A DNA stretch of 56,732 bases from Hyphomicrobiales bacterium (GCA_016185245.1 JACPNZ010000050.1:1-56732); one strand, 5' to 3'. Counted from the first letter of the stretch, positions 1-8,166 are shown. The notes: generated by a model not told the origin, from the sequence alone. Numbers and translations: made by a program.

Positions 1-112
1 AGCGGTCCCTGGTTAGGAAAGCGTCCGTCGCTCTCCACTTCAGGCCCCGCATCTTCTTCCCCGGTCTTCGACGGCTCGCGAACCGCCCCTCCATGGGAAG
101 GAGACAGGATCG

Positions 113-140
113 AATATACATCATAGGAAAACAGTGTCAA
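113..140 (-). promoter_or_regulatory. Strong sigma-70-like promoter reading leftward
   Basis: On the minus strand a perfect -35 TTGACA (135-140) is followed after 16 bp by TATATT (113-118), close to the -10 consensus. Transcription would start near 105 and leave the window on the left. The downstream transcript has no recognisable product in the 100 bases available. Confidence 0.5.
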
Positions 141-188
141 GAGAGTTCGCACGATTTCTGAAATATTTTCCTGACGGCCGCCGACCGG

Positions 189-241
189 CCCTCATCCGGC
201 GCATGCGCGCCACCTTCTCCCATGTTCCGCACCGGAGAAGG
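189..241. repeat. RIME-like intergenic hairpin repeat
   Basis: The element contains two inverted repeats. The first is GGCGC/GCGCC around 198-211. The second is a perfect 8-bp stem CCTTCTCC (213-220) / GGAGAAGG (234-241). The leading CCCTCATCCGG followed by CACCTTCTCC is the usual start of rhizobial intergenic mosaic elements. Family assignment is from memory of such repeats, not from an alignment. Confidence 0.5.
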
Positions 242-490
242 CACTGGACGACTGGACGACTGGGCGGATGAGGGTGGGGCGAGGCGATGCCGATTGGGGG
301 CTCACTTTCCTCTTCTCCCTTGGGTGAAGCAGGGGCTCGCGCCGGAGGCGGGGGAAGATGAGGGGGTCGGAGCGAGGCGATCGGCGTCCGATCCCTTCAT
401 TCTCCCTCGAGGAGAGGTGTAGCCCATGGGCCGCGGCTAGTGCCGGGGCGAGGGGGCTTGGCGTGGTGATTCAATTTCAATCGGTGAGCC

Positions 491-1228
491 CTAAGCTTTC
501 GTCGCTGCGATGAGGAACTCGCGGTTGCCGTCGCCGCCGGCGATGGGCGAGGGGGCAAGTCCCAGCACGGTCCAGTCCGAGGCTTCGAGAAACGCCGCAA
601 CCTCGCGGCAGACCCTGTCGTGAATGGCGGGATCGCTGACGATGCCGCCTTTGCCAAGGACCTCGCGGCCCGCTTCGAACTGCGGCTTGATGAGGGCCAC
701 GAGGTGTGCACCGGCCCGGGCGAGAGCAAGCGCCGGGGGCAGCGCCAGCTTGAGCGAGATGAAGCTCACATCACAGACAACAAGATCGACGGGCCGGGAG
801 AGATGCATGGCCGCAAGATCGCGGGCGTTGAGGCCTTCGATGCTGGTTACCCTCGGGTTGGCGGCAATTTCGGCGGCAAGCTGGCCGTGGCCCACGTCAA
901 TCGCCGTCACCTGGGCTGCACCCCGCTCCAGCAGCACCTGGGTGAAGCCGCCGGTCGAAGCGCCAAGGTCAAGACAGGAGCGGCTGGCGACGGCTATTCC
1001 GAAGTGATCGAGGCCATGAATGAGCTTGAGGGCGGCGCGCGACACATAGGGGCTGGCCGCATCGTCGGCTTCGATCCCGGCGTCCGCCGCCAGCAGCCGG
1101 GCGGGCCTGGTCTCGACCGCCCCTGCCACTTTGATGGCGCCGCGCCGCACTGCATCCCGGGCCCGGGCCCGTGAAGCATAGAGTCCGCGGATGACCAGCA
1201 ACTCGTCGAGGCGGAGCCTATCCGGCAT
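491..1228 (-). CDS. tlyA: TlyA family rRNA 2'-O-methyltransferase
   Basis: The 245-residue protein matches the TlyA/hemolysin-A family, S-adenosylmethionine-dependent 2'-O-methyltransferases that act on rRNA cytidines. An S4 RNA-binding domain lies at about residues 4-60 (start [12 protein letters not shown], with [11 protein letters not shown]). A FtsJ-like Rossmann domain follows, with SAM motif [16 protein letters not shown] near 85-100 and VVCDVSFIS near 150. Length is normal for the family. The start overlaps the end of xseB by 11 bp, so the two are probably cotranscribed in the order HDAC-like gene, xseB, tlyA. The hemolysin label sometimes given to this family is not supported here. 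Confidence 0.9.
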   Translation of the reverse strand: MPDRLRLDELLVIRGLYASRARARDAVRRGAIKVAGAVETRPARLLAADAGIEADDAASPYVSRAALKLIHGLDHFGIAVASRSCLDLGASTGGFTQVLLERGAAQVTAIDVGHGQLAAEIAANPRVTSIEGLNARDLAAMHLSRPVDLVVCDVSFISLKLALPPALALARAGAHLVALIKPQFEAGREVLGKGGIVSDPAIHDRVCREVAAFLEASDWTVLGLAPSPIAGGDGNREFLIAATKA

Positions 1229-1466
1229 CCAGGGGTTCGGTGCCGGCAGGTGTCCCGTCGGCCTTCAGCGTGATCTTTTCGATCCGCGCCTCGGCGTCCT
1301 TGAGGAGGGCTTCGCAGTGCTTGCGCAGCGCCTCGCCGCGCTCATAGATGGTAATCGACTGTTCGAGATCGACCTTGCCGGATTCCAGCCGGTTGACGAT
1401 CTCCTCGAGCTGGGCCAGGGCCTTCTCGAAGGGGAGGCTGGCGATATCCTTGGTTTCGGCGGCCAT
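1218..1466 (-). CDS. xseB: Exodeoxyribonuclease VII small subunit
   Basis: The 82-residue protein has the XseB fold signature: [20 protein letters not shown], then [19 protein letters not shown]. The small subunits coat the XseA large subunit in the cytoplasmic single-strand DNA exonuclease VII. xseA is not in this window, which is usual because the subunits are often unlinked. The ATG overlaps the stop of the upstream histone-deacetylase-like gene as TGATG, and the end overlaps tlyA, so translational coupling in a three-gene operon is likely. Confidence 0.92.
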   Translation of the reverse strand: MAAETKDIASLPFEKALAQLEEIVNRLESGKVDLEQSITIYERGEALRKHCEALLKDAEARIEKITLKADGTPAGTEPLDAG

Positions 1467-2431
1467 CAGATGTCGTCTCCCGCGTCGTCGTCCCCGAGCT
1501 CGGCATTGCCGCGCATCAGCGCCTGCACATGGATGCCGGCCGAGGCGGCCAGCGCCTGCAGATCATAGCCGCCTTCGAGAATCGACACAATTCGCCCGCC
1601 GCAGTGGATTTCGGCAGCCTCCATGAGCGCCAGCGTCACCCAGGCGAAATCGGCTTCGCGCAATTGCAGACTGCCCAAGGGATCGCGGGCGTGGGCGTCG
1701 AAGCCAGCCGAGACGATGAGGAAATCGGGGGCGAAGGCATCGAGGGCCGGAAGGATCGCCGAGGCCCAGGCCTGGCGAAACTCGGTACTGCCGTCGCCCG
1801 CCCGCAAGGGGACATTGACGATGTTGCCGACGCCCGTCTCGCGCACCGAGCCGGTACCGGGATAGAGCGGCATCTGGTGGGAGGAGCCATAGAACAGGTC
1901 GGGGTCGGACCAGAATATGTCCTGGGTGCCATTGCCGTGGTGCACATCGAAATCGACCACCGCCACCCGCTCGGCCCCGTGCCGGGCCCGGGCGTAGTGG
2001 GCGGCGATTGCCGCCTGGTTGAACAGGCAGAAGCCCATGGCGCGCCTTGCCTCGGCGTGGTGTCCGGGGGGTCTCAAGGCGCAGAAGGCATTGTCGGCGC
2101 CGCCGCCCATGACCAGATCGACGGCGGCGGTGGCCGCCCCCACGCAGCGCAGTGCCGCTTCCAGGCTGCCGGGAGACATGACCGTGTCGGGATCGAGATA
2201 TTCGAAGCCCTCGTCTGGGGCCATGGCGCGGATGCGCTCCAGGTGCTCGGGCGCATGGGCGCGCAGGATATCCTCGTCGCGTCCGAGCGGCGCCTCGCGG
2301 CGCAGGATCCCGTCGAACAAGTTGGACTCGAGGATGCGGGTAACGGCCCTGATCCGGTCGACCCGCTCGGGGTGGCCCTCGGGTGTGACGTGGGAAAGCG
2401 AGGCGGGATGGGTGAAGAGTGCCGTAACCAT
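1466..2431 (-). CDS. Histone deacetylase / acetylpolyamine amidohydrolase family protein
   Basis: This is a zinc-dependent deacetylase-fold protein of 321 residues. Motifs in order are LRPPGHHAE, the metal-binding [18 protein letters not shown] and LEGGYD, all typical of class II HDAC-like bacterial enzymes. Substrates in bacteria are usually acetylated polyamines or other small amides; which one applies here cannot be read from the sequence. The reading frame extends upstream to 2551, but that part overlaps the divergent tsaC gene. The ATG at 2431 ([12 protein letters not shown]) starts the conserved domain. It is followed by xseB with a TGATG overlap. Confidence 0.88.
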   Translation of the reverse strand: MVTALFTHPASLSHVTPEGHPERVDRIRAVTRILESNLFDGILRREAPLGRDEDILRAHAPEHLERIRAMAPDEGFEYLDPDTVMSPGSLEAALRCVGAATAAVDLVMGGGADNAFCALRPPGHHAEARRAMGFCLFNQAAIAAHYARARHGAERVAVVDFDVHHGNGTQDIFWSDPDLFYGSSHQMPLYPGTGSVRETGVGNIVNVPLRAGDGSTEFRQAWASAILPALDAFAPDFLIVSAGFDAHARDPLGSLQLREADFAWVTLALMEAAEIHCGGRIVSILEGGYDLQALAASAGIHVQALMRGNAELGDDDAGDDI

Positions 2432-2480
2432 GTCCGGCTTGTAGCTGGAGGCGCGGCGGACTGCTATAGACGGCGCCAAC

Positions 2481-3419
2481 ATGCCTGTCGTGAATGACAT
2501 TGCCGGCGCGGTCGAGGCGCTGGAGCGGGGAGACCTCGTCGCCTTTCCCACCGAGACCGTCTATGGCCTCGGTGCCGACGCCGGCAACGACAGGGCGGTG
2601 GCCCGGGTCTATGGGGCGAAGGGCAGGCCTGCCTTCAACCCGCTGATCGTCCATGTGGCGTCGGCCGATCAGGCCTTCGGATTGGGCGAGTTTCCCAAAG
2701 CCGCACGGCAACTGGCGCTGGCCTTCTGGCCCGGGCCCCTGACCATCGTGGTCAACCGCAGGGTCGATTGCCCGGTTTCGCTGCTCGCCTCGGCCGGTCT
2801 CTCCTCGCTCGCCCTCCGGGTTCCCAATCACCCGGTGGCACTGGACCTGCTCAAGGCCTTCGGCCGCCCCATGGTGGGGCCCAGCGCCAATCCCTCCGGC
2901 CGGGTCAGTCCGACCACGGCAGAGCACGTGCGCAAGCATCTGGGCAACAAGGTCGCCGTCATCCTCGACGGCGGGCGTTGCCGGGTGGGGGTGGAATCGA
3001 CCGTGGTGAGTTTTCTGGACGACCACCCCAAGCTCTTGCGCCATGGCGGCCTGCCGCGGGCCGACATCGAGAGGCTGCTGGGTGCTGCGCTCACAATCGA
3101 GACCCGCGCATCCCGACCCCATGCCCCAGGCCAGATCGACAGCCATTATGCGCCGCGCGCCGAGCTGCGTCTCAATGCCGATGGCCCGCGGCCCGGCGAG
3201 GCCTATCTTGGTTTCGGGCCGTTCCACACCCATGGCGCCTGTTCGCTGTCGCCGGCCGGCGACCTGGTCGAGGCCGCCGCCAATTTGTTTCGGCTCTTGC
3301 ACGACATCGACGCCACCGGGGTTGCAGCGATTGCGGTTGCCCCCATACCTCACCACGGGCTGGGCGAGGCGATCAACGACCGGCTGACGCGGGCTGCGGC
3401 ACCGAGGCCCGCGCCATGA
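2481..3419 (+). CDS. tsaC: L-threonylcarbamoyladenylate synthase (Sua5/YrdC type)
   Basis: The 312-residue protein makes threonylcarbamoyl-AMP from threonine, bicarbonate and ATP, the first step of tRNA t6A37 modification. The YrdC domain is clear (FPTETVYGLGADA near 27, then KGRPAFNPLIVHV). The C-terminal Sua5 extension is present after the linker PGQIDSHYAPRAELRL, so this is the long Sua5 form, not the short TsaC form. It diverges from the HDAC-like gene with about 50 bp between start codons. Its stop overlaps the next gene as ATGA. Confidence 0.9.
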   Translation: MPVVNDIAGAVEALERGDLVAFPTETVYGLGADAGNDRAVARVYGAKGRPAFNPLIVHVASADQAFGLGEFPKAARQLALAFWPGPLTIVVNRRVDCPVSLLASAGLSSLALRVPNHPVALDLLKAFGRPMVGPSANPSGRVSPTTAEHVRKHLGNKVAVILDGGRCRVGVESTVVSFLDDHPKLLRHGGLPRADIERLLGAALTIETRASRPHAPGQIDSHYAPRAELRLNADGPRPGEAYLGFGPFHTHGACSLSPAGDLVEAAANLFRLLHDIDATGVAAIAVAPIPHHGLGEAINDRLTRAAAPRPAP

Positions 3420-4825
3420 CCGTCAGACCCAGCCAGACGACGCTCGACCGCCTTGCCGCCGTGGTGGGCGAGGCTTATGCGATTCGCGATCCAGCCGCGA
3501 TGGACGGATATCTGCGCGAATGGCGCGACCTGTGGCATGGCACGTCGCCCATGGTGCTGCGGCCGGCCAATACCGGTGAAGTGTCGCGCCTTCTCGCCAT
3601 CGCCGACGAGACGCTGACGGCGATCGTGCCCCAGTCCGGCAACACCGGCCTGGTTGGCGGCCAGGTTCCTCATCCCGGCAATACCGAGGTGCTGCTGTCG
3701 CTCGACCGGATGACCCGCATCGTTGACGTAGATGCGGCCGACAACACCATGATTGTGGAAGCCGGCGCCACCCTCAAGTCGGTGCAGGATGCAGCGGAAG
3801 CCGCGGCAAGGCTCTTTCCCCTGAGTCTCGCCTCGGAAGGCTCCTGCCGCATCGGCGGCAATCTTTCCAGCAATGCCGGCGGCGTCAATATGCTGGCCTA
3901 CGGCAACGCCCGCGACCTGTGTCTGGGGATCGAGGTGGTGCTGGCGGGCGGCCGGGTGTGGGACGGCATGAAGCGCCTGCGCAAGGACAATTCCGGCTAC
4001 GACCTGAAGAACCTGTTCATTGGCGCCGAGGGGACGCTTGGCGTCATCACCGGTGCCGTGCTCAAGCTTTCCCCCAGGCCCGAGCGCTATGAGACCGGCT
4101 TCATCGCCGTGCCCAGGCCCCAGGCAGCGGTCGAACTTTTGGCCCTGGCGCGGGGGCTGAGCGGCAACCGGGTCGTGGCCTTCGAACTCATTCCCCGCCT
4201 CGGCGTGGAGTTCACCGTCCGCCACATGGGCGCCCGCGATCCTTTGCCGGCACCTTCGCCTTGGTACATTCTGGCCGAGTTGGCCGATGCGCCCGAGGGA
4301 ACCTTCACGGAAATTCTCGGGCTGGCGTTGGAGCGCGGGATTGCCACCGATGCCGTCGTCGCCCAGTCGGGGAGCCAGCGCGAGGCGCTCTGGGCCCTGC
4401 GCGAGAAGCTGTCGGAGTCGCAGAAATTCGAGGGCGGCTCGATCAAGCACGACATCGCCGTGCCGGTCTCCAAGGTGCCGCAGTTCCTGGCCGAGACCGA
4501 AGCGGCACTCAAGCACTTCATGGCGGGTCTGCGCATCGTCGCCTTCGGGCACTTGGGCGACGGCAACATCCACTACAATGTGTCGCAGCCCATCGGCATG
4601 GAGAAGCAGGCCTATCTCGCCGGCTGGGACGCGATGAATGCCGTGGTCTTCGATGTGGTGCTGCGCCTTGGTGGGTCGATCAGCGCCGAACACGGCATCG
4701 GGCAGTTGAAGCGGGCCCACATGCCGCGCATCAAACAGGCGGTGGAACTGGAGATGATGAAGGGCGTGAAACGCCTGCTCGATCCCAAGGGCATCATGAA
4801 CCCCGGCAAGGTATTACCCGATTGA
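3416..4825 (+). CDS. FAD-linked oxidase, D-2-hydroxyacid dehydrogenase type
   Basis: The 469-residue flavoprotein belongs to the GlcD / D-lactate / D-2-hydroxyglutarate dehydrogenase group. The FAD-binding type 4 domain shows PQSGNTGLVGGQVP near residue 70, then EGSCRIGGNLSSNAGG and FIGAEGTLGVITGAVLKLSP. The C-terminal oxidase domain ends with HLGDGNIHYN and GGSISAEHGIGQLKR, the usual metal- and substrate-binding region. The ATG at 3416 overlaps the tsaC stop (ATGA). A longer upstream reading is only the shadow of tsaC. D-2-hydroxyglutarate is the most likely substrate class, but D-lactate is possible. Confidence 0.88.
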   Translation: MTVRPSQTTLDRLAAVVGEAYAIRDPAAMDGYLREWRDLWHGTSPMVLRPANTGEVSRLLAIADETLTAIVPQSGNTGLVGGQVPHPGNTEVLLSLDRMTRIVDVDAADNTMIVEAGATLKSVQDAAEAAARLFPLSLASEGSCRIGGNLSSNAGGVNMLAYGNARDLCLGIEVVLAGGRVWDGMKRLRKDNSGYDLKNLFIGAEGTLGVITGAVLKLSPRPERYETGFIAVPRPQAAVELLALARGLSGNRVVAFELIPRLGVEFTVRHMGARDPLPAPSPWYILAELADAPEGTFTEILGLALERGIATDAVVAQSGSQREALWALREKLSESQKFEGGSIKHDIAVPVSKVPQFLAETEAALKHFMAGLRIVAFGHLGDGNIHYNVSQPIGMEKQAYLAGWDAMNAVVFDVVLRLGGSISAEHGIGQLKRAHMPRIKQAVELEMMKGVKRLLDPKGIMNPGKVLPD

Positions 4826-5259
4826 CCGCCTTCCGCGACATCGAAAATCGAGATGTGCCGGGTGTGGTGGCCCTGTGGCGGACTTGCGGCCTCACCAGGC
4901 CGTGGAACGATCCCGTGCAGGACATTGCCTTTGCGCGGGGCGGACCCGCTTCCACCGTGCTGGTGACGGAGGTCGGTGGCGAGATCGCTGCAACCATCAT
5001 GGTGGGCCACGACGGCCACCGCGGCATGCTCTATTACTTGGCGGTCGATCCGGCAAGACAGCGCCGCGGCCTCGGCCGCGCGGCGGTGCGTGCCGCCGAA
5101 GCCTGGCTGGCCTCGCGGGGCGTGTGGAAGGTCAATCTTCTGGTGCGGCCTGAGAACGCCGCCGTAATGGCCTTCTACGAACGGCTCGGCTACGAGGTGA
5201 ACCCGGTCATGTGCATGGCGCGAAGGATCGCGGGCGACGATCAGCCGGCGAGCTCGTAG
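4822..5259 (+). CDS. GNAT family N-acetyltransferase (YpeA-like)
   Basis: The 145-residue acetyltransferase begins TAFRDIENRDVPGVVALW, followed by CGLTRPWNDP, which is typical of YpeA-like GNAT proteins. The acetyl-CoA loop appears as YLAVDPARQRRGLGRAAV, and the C-terminal strand as NAAVMAFYERLGYE. No ATG fits: the best start is TTG at 4822, overlapping the stop of the dehydrogenase gene (ATTGA), which suggests translational coupling. The acceptor is unknown. The end overlaps the convergent MBL gene by 19 bp. Confidence 0.82.
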   Translation: MTAFRDIENRDVPGVVALWRTCGLTRPWNDPVQDIAFARGGPASTVLVTEVGGEIAATIMVGHDGHRGMLYYLAVDPARQRRGLGRAAVRAAEAWLASRGVWKVNLLVRPENAAVMAFYERLGYEVNPVMCMARRIAGDDQPASS

Positions 5260-6125
5260 ACGCCGTCGCTGACGCGGATTTTTCCCTCGTCCACGAGCTT
5301 TTCGAGATGGGCCCGGACCGACAGCGCCGCAGCACCATGAAGGCGGGGATCGATATCGGCATAGAGTCGCGACACGATTTCGGGAATGCTGCGCAGGCCG
5401 CCGCCGAGACAGGCGAGGATGGCCGCCTCGCGGGCCAGGCGGTGGGCAATGAGCGAGCGCACGTAGGGCAGGGGATCGCGCCGCTCCGGACCATGGGCCG
5501 GCAGGTAGACGCGGTCGTCGCGATGGAACAGCAGGTCGAGTGATTGCATATAGCGCGCCATGTCGCCGTCGGGGGGTGCCACGACGCTGGTCGACCACGA
5601 CATCACATGATCGCCGGTGAACAGCGCCCGCTCCTCCTTCAGCGCAAAGCACATGTGGTTCGACATGTGGCCAGGGGTGAACAGGGCTTCGAGGCTCCAG
5701 CCGGGGCCGGTTACCACGTCGCCATGAGCGAGGCGAAGATCGGGCGTGAAGGCGTGGTCGACGCCGGCGTCGAACCTTGCATGGGTTCCGCCAGTTTGGG
5801 CCACCGGGCCTTCCGCCAGTGTTTTCGCCCCCGTCGCCGCAGCAAGTTTTCCGGCGAGCGCCGAATGGTCGGCATGGGAGTGGGTGACCAGGATATGGCT
5901 CACGGTCTCGCCGCCAAGGGCCACGAGCAGGGCTTCGAGATGGGCGGCATCGTCGGGGCCGGGATCGATCACCGCCACCGTTTTCCGCCCGACGATGAAG
6001 GTCGAGGTGCCGGTGAAGGTGAAAGGGCCGGCGTTGCCGCACAGGACCCGCCGGACTAGCGGCGAGACCTGTTCGGTCTTGCCCGGCTTCGCTTCGAAAC
6101 GGCGGTCGAAGTCAGGTGCGATCAT
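5241..6125 (-). CDS. MBL-fold metallo-hydrolase with C-terminal winged helix
   Basis: The 294-residue protein resembles LACTB2/glyoxalase-II-like beta-lactamase-fold hydrolases. The zinc motif HSHADHSAL follows HILVT at about residue 77, with later ligands in LFTPGHMSNH and FTGDHVM. The last 60-70 residues form the small helical domain common in this subgroup (IPEIVSRLYADIDPRLH, then HLEKLVDEGKI). The substrate is unknown; RNA endonuclease and thioesterase activities both occur in the family. It converges on the GNAT gene with a 19-bp overlap. Confidence 0.82.
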   Translation of the reverse strand: MIAPDFDRRFEAKPGKTEQVSPLVRRVLCGNAGPFTFTGTSTFIVGRKTVAVIDPGPDDAAHLEALLVALGGETVSHILVTHSHADHSALAGKLAAATGAKTLAEGPVAQTGGTHARFDAGVDHAFTPDLRLAHGDVVTGPGWSLEALFTPGHMSNHMCFALKEERALFTGDHVMSWSTSVVAPPDGDMARYMQSLDLLFHRDDRVYLPAHGPERRDPLPYVRSLIAHRLAREAAILACLGGGLRSIPEIVSRLYADIDPRLHGAAALSVRAHLEKLVDEGKIRVSDGVYELAG

Positions 6126-6149
6126 GGCCGGTTGTCAGAGTGCCGTATG

Positions 6150-6159
6150 CCATCTATAC
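6150..6159 (+). promoter_or_regulatory. Possible BioR-type operator before bioY
   Basis: The decamer CCATCTATAC lies 40 bp upstream of bioY and matches 7 of 10 positions of the alphaproteobacterial BioR box TTATCTATAA (core ATCTATA intact). BioR is a GntR-type repressor of biotin uptake and synthesis genes. The outer bases do not match, so this may be only a -10-like element. Confidence 0.3.
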
Positions 6160-6198
6160 CTTTTGGCCGACATTCTTAGCATGGAGGATTGGGAACCG

Positions 6199-6774
6199 AT
6201 GACCACAAATGCAAATCTCCTGGCAAGCCGCCTGTGGCCGGAAACCGGCAGTTCGGGGCTCGCCCGGCAGGCGGTCTTGGCGGTGCTGGGCTCGATCTTT
6301 GTAGCCCTCGCCGCCCAGGTGAGCGTGCCGATGATCCCGGTGCCGATGACCTTGCAGACACTCGCCGTGCTGGCGGTGGGCGGCGCCTATGGCATACGCC
6401 TGGGGGCTGCAACGCTCGCACTCTATGCCATCGAAGGGGCCGTTGGCTTGCCGGTCTTCGCCAATTTCTCCGGCGGCTATTCGGTGATCCTCGGACCGAC
6501 CGGCGGCTATATCGTGGGCTTCATTCTGGCCGCAGCACTGGTTGGCTATCTGGTGGAGAAGGGCTGGGGCATCAACGGGGTGAAACTCACGACCGCCATG
6601 CTGCTGGGGGCTGCCGTCCTCTACGTGCCGGGGCTCCTGTGGCTGGCGAAGTTCACCGGCATGGGCCAGGTATTGCAGTTCGGTCTCATTCCCTTCATTC
6701 CCGGCGACATCGTCAAGGCGGTGCTGGCCGCGGTTGCCTTCCCGGCCGCCCATTCGCTCTTGGACAAGAAGTAA
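6199..6774 (+). CDS. bioY: Biotin transporter BioY (ECF S component)
   Basis: The 191-residue integral membrane protein has the BioY signature QVSVPMIPVPMTLQTLAVL, followed by GLPVFANFSGG and LGPTGGYIVGF, and about six hydrophobic segments. BioY binds biotin and works with an energy-coupling module (BioMN or the shared EcfAAT); no such module lies nearby, and a solitary BioY is common in alphaproteobacteria. ATG 6199 was chosen because GGAGGATT at 6183-6190 sits at correct spacing. The longer upstream reading overlaps the divergent MBL gene. Confidence 0.92.
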   Translation: MTTNANLLASRLWPETGSSGLARQAVLAVLGSIFVALAAQVSVPMIPVPMTLQTLAVLAVGGAYGIRLGAATLALYAIEGAVGLPVFANFSGGYSVILGPTGGYIVGFILAAALVGYLVEKGWGINGVKLTTAMLLGAAVLYVPGLLWLAKFTGMGQVLQFGLIPFIPGDIVKAVLAAVAFPAAHSLLDKK

Positions 6775-6802
6775 GGACAACTGCGACCGGGCCCGCCGCC
6801 GC

Positions 6803-6831
6803 TTGCATAGTCCGATTGGCGCCGGTATAAG
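6803..6831 (+). promoter_or_regulatory. Promoter of tRNA-Pro
   Basis: TTGCAT (6803-6808), a 17-bp spacer and TATAAG (6826-6831) form a good sigma-70-like promoter. The -10 ends 17 bp before the tRNA-Pro 5' end, the spacing expected for a tRNA gene. It may also transcribe the tRNA-Gln gene 35 bp further on. Confidence 0.55.
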
Positions 6832-6848
6832 CGCCGCCGAACTGATGA

Positions 6849-6925
6849 CGGAGTGTAGCGCAGTCTGGTAGCGCACCTGCTTCGGGAGCAGGGGGTCGGA
6901 GGTTCGAATCCTCTCACTCCGACCA
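6849..6925 (+). tRNA. tRNA-Pro (anticodon CGG)
   Basis: The cloverleaf is complete. The acceptor stem pairs CGGAGTG (6849-6855) with CACTCCG (6915-6921). The anticodon arm CCTGC-TTCGGGA-GCAGG gives anticodon CGG. The T arm contains GTTCGAATC. Encoded A plus CCA closes the 3' end at 6925. Confidence 0.95.
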
Positions 6926-6960
6926 TCCCTTCGGGGACCGCTATCATGCGAGCCCACTGC

Positions 6961-7035
6961 TGGGGCGTAGCCAAGCGGTAAGGCAGCGGATTTTGATTCC
7001 GCCATTCGGAGGTTCGATCCCTCCCGCCCCAGCCA
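6961..7035 (+). tRNA. tRNA-Gln (anticodon TTG), island attachment gene
   Basis: The cloverleaf is complete. TGGGGCG (6961-6967) pairs with CGCCCCA (7025-7031). The anticodon arm GCGGA-TTTTGAT-TCCGC gives TTG. The T arm is GGAGG-TTCGATC-CCTCC, with G plus encoded CCA to 7035. The 3' half from 6988 is repeated at 21639-21686, so this gene is the integration site of the adjacent island and its 3' half was restored by the incoming DNA. Confidence 0.95.
6988..7035 (+). repeat. Island attachment repeat, tRNA side (attL)
   Basis: These 48 bases run from the anticodon arm to the CCA end of tRNA-Gln and recur at 21639-21686, same orientation, without gaps and with three substitutions. Homology stops sharply on both sides: before the GGATTTTG in the anticodon arm, and after CCA. 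This is the expected shape of a tyrosine-recombinase attachment duplication. Confidence 0.85.
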
Positions 7036-7073
7036 ATCCCTTCCATTGAAGTGATTGGTATTTCCGCTCCTGC

Positions 7074-7301
7074 TCATTCGATTGTCCTTTCCGGTTTGAT
7101 ACTTTTTTTAGATAGTTTGACAACTCTTGTGCGCCGTCTGTTCACTTCGGCTTCGCGATTCGTGACAACTGCCATGAGCTTCCGGGTGCGGTCTGCCCGA
7201 CGTGAGTAGTGGCGGGCCATCTCGATAGTCTTCTGGCCCAGAATGTCCGCATAACTATGTCGCGCCCACGTATCGATGAGAGAGCAGCAGTTATGCGTCA
7301 T
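7074..7301 (-). pseudogene. Tyrosine recombinase (integrase), C-terminal remnant
   Basis: A 75-codon frame preserves the end of a phage-type integrase. ADILGQKTIEMARHYSRRAD corresponds to the LGH-x-IEMARHYSR block that contains the catalytic Tyr. It is followed by the tail RTRKLMAVVTNREAEVNRRR. The His of the LGH(K) element is Gln here, and everything upstream (core Arg, HxxR box, N-terminal arm-binding domain) is missing. It reads towards tRNA-Gln and lies directly inside the island edge, the usual place for the integrase. It is surely inactive. Confidence 0.82.
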
Positions 7302-7649
7302 TCCACCATCTTTGAGTGGGTGTCGTCATGCATGTAGCTGGGCAGCGTCATAGGCCGCGAGCAAAAATGGCCCCACAATTGCTTGCGGGGCCATATCGGC
7401 GAGGTGCTCGCAGAACGGGCCGCTCCGGGGGGGGTGGGGGGGAAGTGGAGGGTCGCGTCCTTAGCAGGGGGAATGAAGCCCCTCACTGTTGCTATCCTGG
7501 GCGGCAATGCCCATGAATACTGTATCCGATTGCACAGCCGGTGCTGAAAGAATGGGGTCTAGTTTATTCATTGCCGATTCGTGCATCATCTGGGCCGCGG
7601 CAGCTGAGAGACATGATTTGCACTCCCGCTCGAACATTGGGAGAGTTTC
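7302..7649. other. Degenerate DNA between integrase remnant and first island gene
   Basis: No intact gene is visible. On the minus strand a short open stretch at about 7330-7410 encodes EHLADMAPQAIVGPFLLA and ends after YDAAQLHA; it has no start codon and looks like the tail of a lost protein. The remainder, including a G-rich run near 7427-7450, shows nothing I can identify. Confidence 0.35.
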
Positions 7650-7856
7650 ATGTACCAGTCCTCAATTTCACTGATTCAAGATCGCGTCGGAGAAGAGCTG
7701 ACATCGGGTTGCGTGGTTGACGTCTACCGCCTGGCATCAGCAGTCCGTGCCGACTGTCCTGAACTTACTCACAAAGATGTGGTGAAGGCGATCGAATGGG
7801 ATAGAAGGCTGGCGTATCAGTCTCCCCGCAATGCCCATGCTGGCCTAGACCGATAA
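7650..7856 (+). CDS. Hypothetical small protein
   Basis: This 68-residue protein is not recognised. The first 50 residues (MYQSSISLIQDRVGEELTSG, then DVYRLASAVRADCPELTHKD) look like a real helical protein, and a purine-rich TTGGGAGAG precedes the ATG. The last 15 residues (DRRLAYQSPRNAHAGLDR) are of poorer quality, so the gene may be cut short compared with its relatives. It lies in the island with no close neighbour on the same strand. Confidence 0.45.
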   Translation: MYQSSISLIQDRVGEELTSGCVVDVYRLASAVRADCPELTHKDVVKAIEWDRRLAYQSPRNAHAGLDR

Positions 7857-8061
7857 CTGCTTCCCCGCCCAGACCAGCTACCCGGCACAGGGTGGCCCCG
7901 CCGTGTAGCCTCTAACTCGCGGGCGCAGTCAAATAAACATGGAACAAGGCCGATGGGTTCCCCATATCGGACGCATAGACTCGTAGGGCCAGAGCTATTG
8001 GTTCGGGTTGATGCCGTCCCCGCACCTCGCGTTCGGGATATAAACGCAAGGAGAATCCCCA

Positions 8062-8166
8062 ATGAAGTCTACCATGACGCGCTCAGCGCTGGTCATCGGC
8101 GCGCTTGTGCTCTCGGCTGCTGCTGCTCAAGCTGCTACGGCGCCGGCGGTATGTGGCACATCGTAA
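8062..8166 (+). CDS. Short secreted peptide, 34 residues
   Basis: A good ribosome site, AAGGAGA at 8048-8054, precedes ATG 8062 by 7 bp. The peptide is nearly all signal sequence: MKSTMTRSALVIGALVLSAA, then AAQAATAPAVCGTS and stop. After predicted cleavage only about 10 residues remain. It may be the surviving start of a longer exported protein or a genuine small peptide. A strong hairpin (8193-8221) follows 27 bp later and would fit as its terminator, which supports transcription. Confidence 0.4.
   Translation: MKSTMTRSALVIGALVLSAAAAQAATAPAVCGTS

Larger units (their letters stand above)
1..490. other. Left-edge intergenic region, no gene recognised
   Basis: No convincing coding region is visible here. 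The stretch holds a leftward sigma-70-like promoter (113-140) and a RIME-like hairpin repeat (189-241). From about 310 to 420 there is further hairpin-rich sequence, including GATCGG-CGT-CCGATC at about 378-392 and a CTCC/GGAG pair near 401-417. It looks like rhizobial intergenic repeat sequence downstream of tlyA. The gene served by the leftward promoter would lie mostly outside the window. Confidence 0.5.

Noticed and set aside
491-1228. Hemolysin or virulence gene
   Set aside because: The old hemolysin-A label for TlyA is not a reliable function. The S4 and FtsJ-like domains indicate an rRNA methyltransferase.
1563-3356. Very long minus-strand open frame (597 codons) across the HDAC-like and tsaC genes
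   Set aside because: It is antisense or out of frame to two clear genes, has low-complexity Arg/Gly/Pro-rich translation and no domain. High GC content leaves many such frames open.
4612-6042. Minus-strand open frame of 476 codons spanning the GNAT and MBL region
   Set aside because: Its translation is Arg/Pro-rich with no family pattern, and the MBL gene in another frame on the same strand has clear zinc motifs.
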